The translations under genes and the position numbers were made by a program. 64,000 nt of DNA from Bombyx mori (lineage: Eukaryota > Arthropoda > Insecta > Lepidoptera > Bombycidae), in assembly GCF_030269925.1 (NCBI RefSeq), contig NC_085108.1, forward strand, positions 2,294,001 through 2,358,000, in the 5' to 3' direction. The notes beneath the pieces were generated by a model. That model ran no database searches, was not told the DNA's origin, and worked only from the letters and a program-made list of their open reading frames with translations. Shown piece after piece: positions 39,501-48,500 of the stretch; position 1 is the first letter of the stretch; each line of letters opens with the position of its first letter.

Positions 39501-42500
39501 GTGGTCACGACCCTCAGCAATGAGGAATACGACGCAAGGAGGAGGCGTCAACTTTATTTCAACAACTTTTAGTTTTGTAAAACTGCAATACAGTAATGAA
39601 ACTTACTACCGGTGGCTTGCGGTAGTTATATTGTTGAGATCGAGGGGCTCGACCAGTTAACACCGGGTGGGCTGTAAATACGTCTACCTGTTTAAGCAAT
39701 GAAAAAAACTGAAAACCGCAATACTCTGCCTGCATCACGACCGCCATAAATGGCACCAGATGAGCAAAAAACGTAAACATAGACATATTTAACCTAAAAT
39801 CGGTTCACGTAATCTATACTTCTATACTAATATTATAAAGAGGAAAGATTTGTTTGTTTGTTTGTATTGAATAGGCTCCGAAACTACTGAACCGATTTGA
39901 AAAATTGTTGACTGTTTGGAAGCTACACTATTCCCAAGTGACATAGGCTATAATCTTTTTGGAAAAAATTAGGGAGTCTTACTGAAACTCCAATAATGTA
40001 ACCCAAGGTGTAAAAAAATTACCTAAAATATTCTTTACATCGCGTGCCCTGCGAAAGCTATTGATGATAGAATAAAATAATGTACTGCGACTTTGTAGAA
40101 CACATTATTATTTACAAAAAGTGTCGCGACAGCTTATATCTAACTATTATAGTTATGCCGCAATAAGTGTTCTATTATTTAAAAAAATAAAACAACGTCA
40201 AATATCGTTGAAATTTTTGTTAGATACCCAAGCGGAGCCGGAGCGGGCCACAAGTCATAGATATAATTGTTGGCACTAGTGGCCCCGCAGTAGTCGAAAT
40301 TCGACTATAATTAATTGAAATTATAAATTTAAAAATTATTATGGTTCTATTGTCAAACACTATTACAATTCGATAACATAATCACAGTATTCGCCAAAAC
40401 TGCACTATAGATCAATAATATTAAAGACAAACAATATTAATCTGTTTTCAATTCGACCACAGAATTTAAGCAATAACAAAAGTTTCCCAATTGCAGTAAA
40501 GAAAGAGTATATTTTTATGTACTAGAGGTCCCGCAGTAGTCGAAATTCGACTATAATTAATTAGAATTGTAATTTTGTACACTATTATGATTGTATTTTA
40601 TTCTTCTGTAATCACAAATTTCGCCAAAACTACACTATAAAAAATATTAACAAAGACAAACAATATTTAATCTATTCTCATTTTGACGTCAAGAACAAAA
40701 GTTTGACAATAAATAGTATGCATGCGTGTGTGCGTCAAATACATGGTATGTAGTGTGTGTAATGTTTTCTTTATTGATTTAATGTATCTTTTATGCATTA
40801 TTTAAAAAAATATTAATATTGTGCACTTTTTCTCTATATTCTAGTGTGAGAAATTTCATAATCCTCCGTCCGCGCGTAAACAACAAAGCTCATAATAAAC
40901 TGCCCAAATTTGAACCTAAAACTTTATCGTCGCTTCCCTCGCCAATTACTAAGCAAACGATCTCTACCAAACTTATTTACGAGAAGAAAAAAAAAAAACA
41001 AATAAAATGTACCCGATTGTTGATTTGAGGAAAGGATTTTCGCAAGCCCCTCCGAGAAAAACCACCTTTAACTCTAAAGCAATAAGGCTTAAAATTACAC
41101 GAGACGCGGCTTTTGTTTTTCTTGTCACCCCTTCGTGTGACGTCACGGATTGCTACAACGGAATTTCAACGTTAACCTCATTAACTTTAGATTTAATGCT
41201 GAATGATAGACATTTGTTTGTTTCCCGTCACCGTAAACTGACAATGGAGTTCCACATAGCTCATGATTAAAGATTAACATATCTATTTAGGCTAGGGACC
41301 TTCGAAATGTCCAGAAATGTCAACATGTGTGGCCACGGCTTTTCGTTTTTTTTATTTTTTATTGCTTAGATGTGTGGACGAGCTCACAGCTCACCTGGTG
41401 TTAAGTAGTTACTGGAGCCCATAGACATCTACAACGTAAATGCCGCCACCCACCTTGAGATGTGTGTTCTAAGATCTCAGTATAGTTACAACGGCTGCCC
41501 CACCCTTCAAAACAAAACGCATTACTTCTTCACGGCAGAAATAGGCAGGTACCCTACCCGTGCGTACTCACAAGAGTATACTCAATGGTAGAAAGCAGCT
41601 TGGCTGTTCCTTCGAAACGCTGACGTCCGTGAAAGACTTCTTACCATCAGGTGGGTCAAATGCGAGGCCGATTAGAATCAGATAAGCTTGTCCAAGAAAT
41701 AACTTAATTTTGTGTTCACAGATAAGACCTTTAGTCCGCATTATATTAACTCACATAATTTGAAAACACGTACATTGTACGAGCAATCAATTTGAAGTAC
41801 CGATAAGATTTATCGTCGCATTATCATCCCGTGTGTGTCAATATTGTCCGGGATTCATGTGTTATTTAGAGAAGTATAGAGAGAAAAACGCGTGGATGCT
41901 TTTGAGATGTGGTGCTGGAGAAGAATGCTCCGGATACCTTGGACAGCGAAGAGAAGCAATCTTTTTTTTTTTTATTGCTTAGATGGGTGAACGAGCTTAC
42001 AGCCCACCTGGTGTTAAGTGGTCACCTACTGCACAATTATACCTACCCGTTGACTGTTTTTGAATGTTAATTGTGTTTTCATATGCAATAAACTTTATTT
42101 TCTCTCTCTCCTCCTCGCGTCGTTTCCTCACTGCTGAGGGTCGTGACCATTATATGTCGACAGGATTTTGCTCCTTGTGATGTCCCGCCAGCGCCTCCGA
42201 TCATTGGCCGCATGAAGGGCGTCATGGAATGGGATCTCTAGTGTGGTGCGGATTTGGTCGAACCACTTTGTCGGACTGCACCCGCGCGGTCTCTTTCCCT
42301 CAATCTTCCCTGTCATGAATAGTCTCTCTAAGCTATCCGGTGTTTTCCGAGCAATGTGACCGAAGTACTCGAGTGCGCGGCGAAGGCAGAGCGTGGACAG
42401 TCTTATCTTGATCTGCAGTTGATCTAAGATAGACAGATTAGGTAGGTACCACCGCCCTGCCTATTTCTGCCGTGAAGCAGTAATGCGTTTCGGTTTGAAG

Positions 42501-45500
42501 GATGGGGCAGCCGTTGTAACTATACATCTTAGAACTTATATCTCATGGTGGGTGGTGCATTTGCGTTGTAAATGTCTATGGGCTCCAGTAACCACTTAAC
42601 ACCAGGTGGGCTCTGAGCTCATCCACTCATCTAAGCAATAAAAAAAGACCTACCCGTGCGGACTCACAAGAGGTCCTACTACCACAACACAGAGCATAGT
42701 TTTTGTTTTTAATATTCTTCTAGTCATTCCTTGGACAGCTATGAGAACCAATGTCTCCATCCTCGAAGAGCTGAAGGTCACCAAGCGCCTGCTGACTATG
42801 TGCCAGGAAAGGATCCGGAGTTTCTTTGCACATAATGCGATCCCCATTGTACAGCCTGGAGAAACTCACAATTCTCGGACAGATGGAGGGGAAGCGCGCT
42901 AGAGGAAGAGCGCCAGCTAGATGGGTTGACCAACTCAAGGAGGTGACTGGAGGCCAGATATGGGGAGCGGTACATATGGCGCAGAACCGGACCGAGTGGA
43001 GAAGATTGACATACAGTCACGATCCTCAGCATTGAGGGAACGACCAGAAAGAAGAAGAAGAAGTCATTTTTCACTCGCGTGACGAAATGGGGTAGCGCTT
43101 TTCTAGGCAATACAACAAAAGCTTCTCGCGTGTCATTACCTAACACGGGTTGATATATAACCGTTGTAAAGGAATTATTAATTTCCACTACAAGGCCCAA
43201 CTAGCCATCAATGCAATGGGCAGTGACTATTTATAATTTATTTCCTCGATCGAAAACCCATTTCGATGAATAGGCTAGCTGATTGCGGAAATTGTTATGT
43301 AAAAAATAATCTACAATTATAAAATAACCAATATATTAATCTATAAGAAATCAAAACAAAATCTTGGTTCTTTGTAATGCTAATGTCAAATGTCGTCATC
43401 ATTGGCTTTATTGAAACAGATACTTTAGCCTATATATTTATTAACTCTGTGCCCGACACAAATGTCAGTTTTTGTGTTATTTTTTTTTAGGTATTTTATG
43501 ACCTGGTAACTAAGACCTTTAAGTCATGTCTTATTTTTATTTATACATATTCTTATTTTTATGAAAAATGATAATATGTAGTGAAATTGTTTTAATTTCG
43601 TTGATAACCTCAAAACACATTTCTGGTGGTAGTTATTGTTGTTATTCTAGTTAAAGGGCATCCTTCTTAGTTCGTAGGATCTTTCGTTAATTCGTTTTTT
43701 TTTTAAATGAAGAAAAAATAAATTAAACAATATTGTCTTTTAACCAATTCCATATACCATAGATTTCGACAGTATACCTCAAAATCCGCCACAACACCGC
43801 TAACAACATTACTTCGTACGAATTTAATTCGTTAATAACAGTAATATTTTATTTATAGATATCGAAGTAAAGCCTTCAATGAAATGCGACATGGGACACA
43901 CCATCAAACTTGATTGGCGATTTTCAACTTTATGTCATGGAAGTGAGAAACGAAACTCAGTTGACGATGAAACCGAACGCATTCTAACTTGTAATTTTGT
44001 AACTTGTAACATGTAATTTTACACTATGCTTAACTCGTTATAGAGATGCTTTCGGCATGGCATTCACTATAAGTTAGGTTATTAGGTTTTATCGCTCGTT
44101 AGATAATAGGGCCCTTCTGGTGGTATGACGAAGCTATTGTCTAATACATCTTCCCCTTGCGTTGATAATTCTCAATGCTGAGGGTGGTAACCTCATGAGG
44201 TTTTCTTGGAAAAATATACATGGGGATGTCCCGCCTTCTTCCATGGCAGTGCTTTAGGAAGAGATTTAGCTCTTCGAGGTCGCTGAAGCCTTGTTTTGAT
44301 CCGGCTAATTAACCACCCCCAGACATTCCGCGTCGACTGTATTTCCGTAGATAGGTTGAAGTGTAACTCAACCCTCCTCTTTTATCATCTGCGACTGCCT
44401 ACACAATACCAAACATTTGATTACATCAGGCCAAACAGAACCCTAAGCCCGCATCATATCTGTCAACGTTGATATGAAAGAAAAGTTAAATTAAAATCTA
44501 ACGGATCAAATCCTGGTTTGTTTGCGCGACAAACAACTTTGTTTGATTCAGTTCCCGAGCGATATTAGTTTGAAATGAGTTGACTCTATTCATTGGAAGC
44601 TCCTTGCTTTGTTTAATTTCCATTGATATAGTTGTGTTGTTTACTGGTGGTAGTGTAGGAATACGACAAAGGGAAGATCTTCCACCGAGCGGGTGATATT
44701 GCTCGGTAGACCGACGGTCCGAATGTTGTTGTTCGGAACTTGTATATATGCGCTTTATCTTGAAAATGTCGTAAGCGAGATTCAGGCATCTGTCAATTAT
44801 CTTGCGTTGTATGATGGGTGGCTACCCACCACAGTAGGACCCCTTGTGAGCCCGCGTGGGTAGGTACCACCACCCTGCCTGTTTCTGCCGTGAAGCAGTA
44901 ATGCGTTTCGGTTTGAAGGATGTGGTAGCCGTTGTAACTATACTGAGACCTTAGAACTTATATCTCAAGGTGGGTGGCGCATTTACCCTGTAGATGTCTA
45001 TGGGCTCCAGTAACCACTTAACGCCAGGTGGGCTGTGAGCTCGTGCACCCATTTAAGCAATAAAAAAAAACATTTATGTATTTTCTTAAGGTATCACAAT
45101 TTGAATACCGCCATACCCATAAAGATTAGAGTTGAAGAAGATCTTCATTGTATTGTATAAAGAGCTGTCTCAATCTCCACAACTGCTTCACGGCAGAGTT
45201 GGGTAATATATTTAGTAAGACTCTTAAATGCGAACTCGCAAAACCCACTGAGTTTCTCGGCGGATCTTCTCAGTGGGTTGCAATTCCAATCCGGCGGTAG
45301 ATTCATCGAAGCACCGCTTTTGGTAGGGCAGATGTTAGCGAATCTGTCAAATGAGCTCGCCCATCAACCAAAGTCTACCGTCAGATAGTTAGGCATAAAA
45401 TTCCCTCACCACAGTATACTTATAGTTAGGCATCAAAACCCCTCACCATAGTAAGATTCGACTGGAGATCACATCATACTGCTATAATACTCAGAGAGCG

Positions 45501-48500
45501 TTTTACCAATACTTCGGTGAATGCGACCATCTCAAGAACAGATTTGATGGGCCATTCTAAGCGGATACCACACAGCCATACTCTGCTCATCCACAAGCAT
45601 CAGGTTTCATAGACATTACAGAACGTCAGAAAAACAATAACTTGCACATTAATATTGGTATTTAAGTTTGCCATGAAGATTCGAAGGTCATCAAATTGCA
45701 GTTAGGGATGGTAAGTGTCTCGGCGATGGCGGCTTTAAGCTATCCGATAGTGGAGCATGAAACGACCACTTGGTAATTTAAGAGCACGATAACGCTTTTG
45801 GTTAGGCTTAAGGTTATGGCCGAAAGATGCTATAAAGATTGCACTTGAAACAAAATAAACTTTACTGGTGGTAGGACCTGTTGTGAGTCCGCGCGGGTAG
45901 GTACCACCGCCCTTGCCTATTTCTGCCGTGAAGCAGTAATGCGTTTCGGATTGAAGGGTGGGGCAGTCGTTGTAACTATACTGAGACCTTACAACTTATA
46001 TCTCAAGGTGCGTGGCGCATTTACGTTGTAGATGTCTATGGGCTCCAGTGACCACTTAACATCAGGTGGGCTGTGAGCTCGTCCACCCATCTAAGCAATA
46101 AAAAAAAAAAAACTCACCCCGTCCGGACTCTGTTTCTTGACCTCACAAAACTCGTTGAGCACATCTTGGAGCTTCCTCGTGGAATCTGCGATTAAACATG
46201 CACAATTAAATAATGTCTCAAAACGGGGTTTGCTGGAGCATAATTAAGGCTTCGAAGCCAGATGGGTTGAGAGCTCATCCGATAAATAAGTTATCGTGGC
46301 CAAATGTAAGGTGCCCGGTGTTCTAAATCGAGCCATGTGACTACGACTAGGCTTGAATATTAAACATCAAATTTTCCCAAAAAAATACACCCTGTAGTGA
46401 AAACCGAAATAGTGAAATAGTAAGTAATCGCATTTAATGGTGCTAAAGCGTGCTGTGAGCTCATCCACAGTGAACTCAACCTTCACTAGTGGTAGGGCAT
46501 CTTGTGAGTCCGCACCACCGCCCCTCCTGTTTCTGCCGTGAAGCAGTAATGCGTTTCGGTTTGAAGGGTGGGGCAACCGTTGTAACTATACTGAGACCTT
46601 AGAACTTATATCTCAAGGTGTGTGACGCATTTACGTTGTAGATGTCTATGGGCTCCAGTAACTTAACAGCAGGTGAACTGAGAGCTCGCCCACCCATCTA
46701 AGCAATAAAAAAAAAAAAACCAGCAAACATGAAGGTTTCTCATCAGAAATAGACAGGGAGAAACATAGCCTAGTCTAGGTACTCAAAATACGCCCTACCA
46801 CACAGACACTCCCAGCGATATTAATCAGAACACGTCGCACTAAGCAAACGTACGATACATATATTTTAATCCACATAAAACGTGGTCAGGAATTGTATTA
46901 ACTAATTTGTTAACGATATATGGGTAAGCCTCGGTAATGAAATTACCCGGAACGTAATAGCTTTCAAGTGTATTAGTTCTATTGATCAGTTTTGTTTCGA
47001 AGATGTACCGTTGGCAAAAAAGAGCTTATGCTACCGTTTCACCTCATTCTATTGCCCTCTTTCGTGCTTTTCGCAAGTTCGACCAACGACAAAGCAATAG
47101 AGAATCAAAAGCCTTTTTTACTCAATCCTCAACCTGTTATTCTTATCTTATTTATTTGAGAACCGTACTGTTGCGGTTTTAAAAATGTGCAGGATACATG
47201 GTAGGCAGCGGCTTGGCTCTGCCCCTGGCATTGCTGACGTCCATGAGTGACGGTGACCACTTACCATCCGATGGGCCGTATGCTCGTCTGCCTACAAAGG
47301 CAATAAAAAAAAATAGGCAATTAAAATAATTAATTTTAGACCAAGGTCATTCTCGTAGTCTTTTGTTCTATAGACTCTCTATTATCACGGATTGTTTTTG
47401 CAACGCTACCGATTTTCTGAGAGCCATTTCAAGTCGAAAGACAAACATTGTAAAACGCCATCTAGTATACCTATACAATAGATATACGTTATCGAAGCCT
47501 CTAGACGCTTCGATAAGATCGCGCCAAGACTTATGGGATAGTGCGGGGCAGTCTTGCTGAACCCTGGGCGGGTTAGTCTTGAGGTATATTAATAAACGAA
47601 CAACGCTCTAGTGAATGCGCCACTGAACCCCAGACGATGCAACAAACAAGAGCATACGACAATACTTGCCTTTTGAATAAAATAACTGTATTTAATGTTA
47701 GTATTTAGGATAGGAATTATGATATTTAGGAAGGATAGATATGATGAGACGAAATGAAAATAAGGTTGGTAAGAGACTGTTACTAATGTGAAAGGATATA
47801 GAAGAAGAAATAGACCTAAGAAGAAATTGATGGATTGCGTGAAAGACGATATTATGTGTCTATTTAAGACCATGCATATATTTAAGACGCATGGTAATCT
47901 CAAACTATCATGTTGCGTGAACCCTTGGCAGGTTAATCCTGAGGTATATTAATAAACGTAAATGAACAACTAACTAGTAAGCGCGCCACTGAACCCCGGA
48001 CGATGCAACAAACAAGAGCATACGACAATACTTGCCTTTTGAATAAAATAACTGTATTTAATGTTAGTATTTAAGATAGGAATTAGGATATTTAGGAAGG
48101 ATAGATGTGATGAGACGAAATGAAAATGAAGTTGGTGGAGAGAGTGTTAACTATGAATGTGAAAGGATATAGAGGAAGAGTTAATCCTAAGCAGAAATGG
48201 ATGGATTACATGAAAGACGATATGTGGCTATTTAAGACCTCATCTTAATCTCAAACTATCATGTTGCGTTTTTTTTATTGCCCCTGTAGGCAGACGAGCA
48301 TACGGCCCACATGTTGGTAAGTGGAGACCGTCGCCCATGAACTTCTTACCTTTCCAAGCCGCTGCCTACCATTAGTTAAATAAAAAAAAAAATTATAATT
48401 TCAAAATCAAGGTATTCATAAAAAATTTACTCACATGACGCTAATTCTTGGAGCTGTTGAAACTCGGCCGGCGAGAGTTTGTCCCACTGGAACCCGCCGC

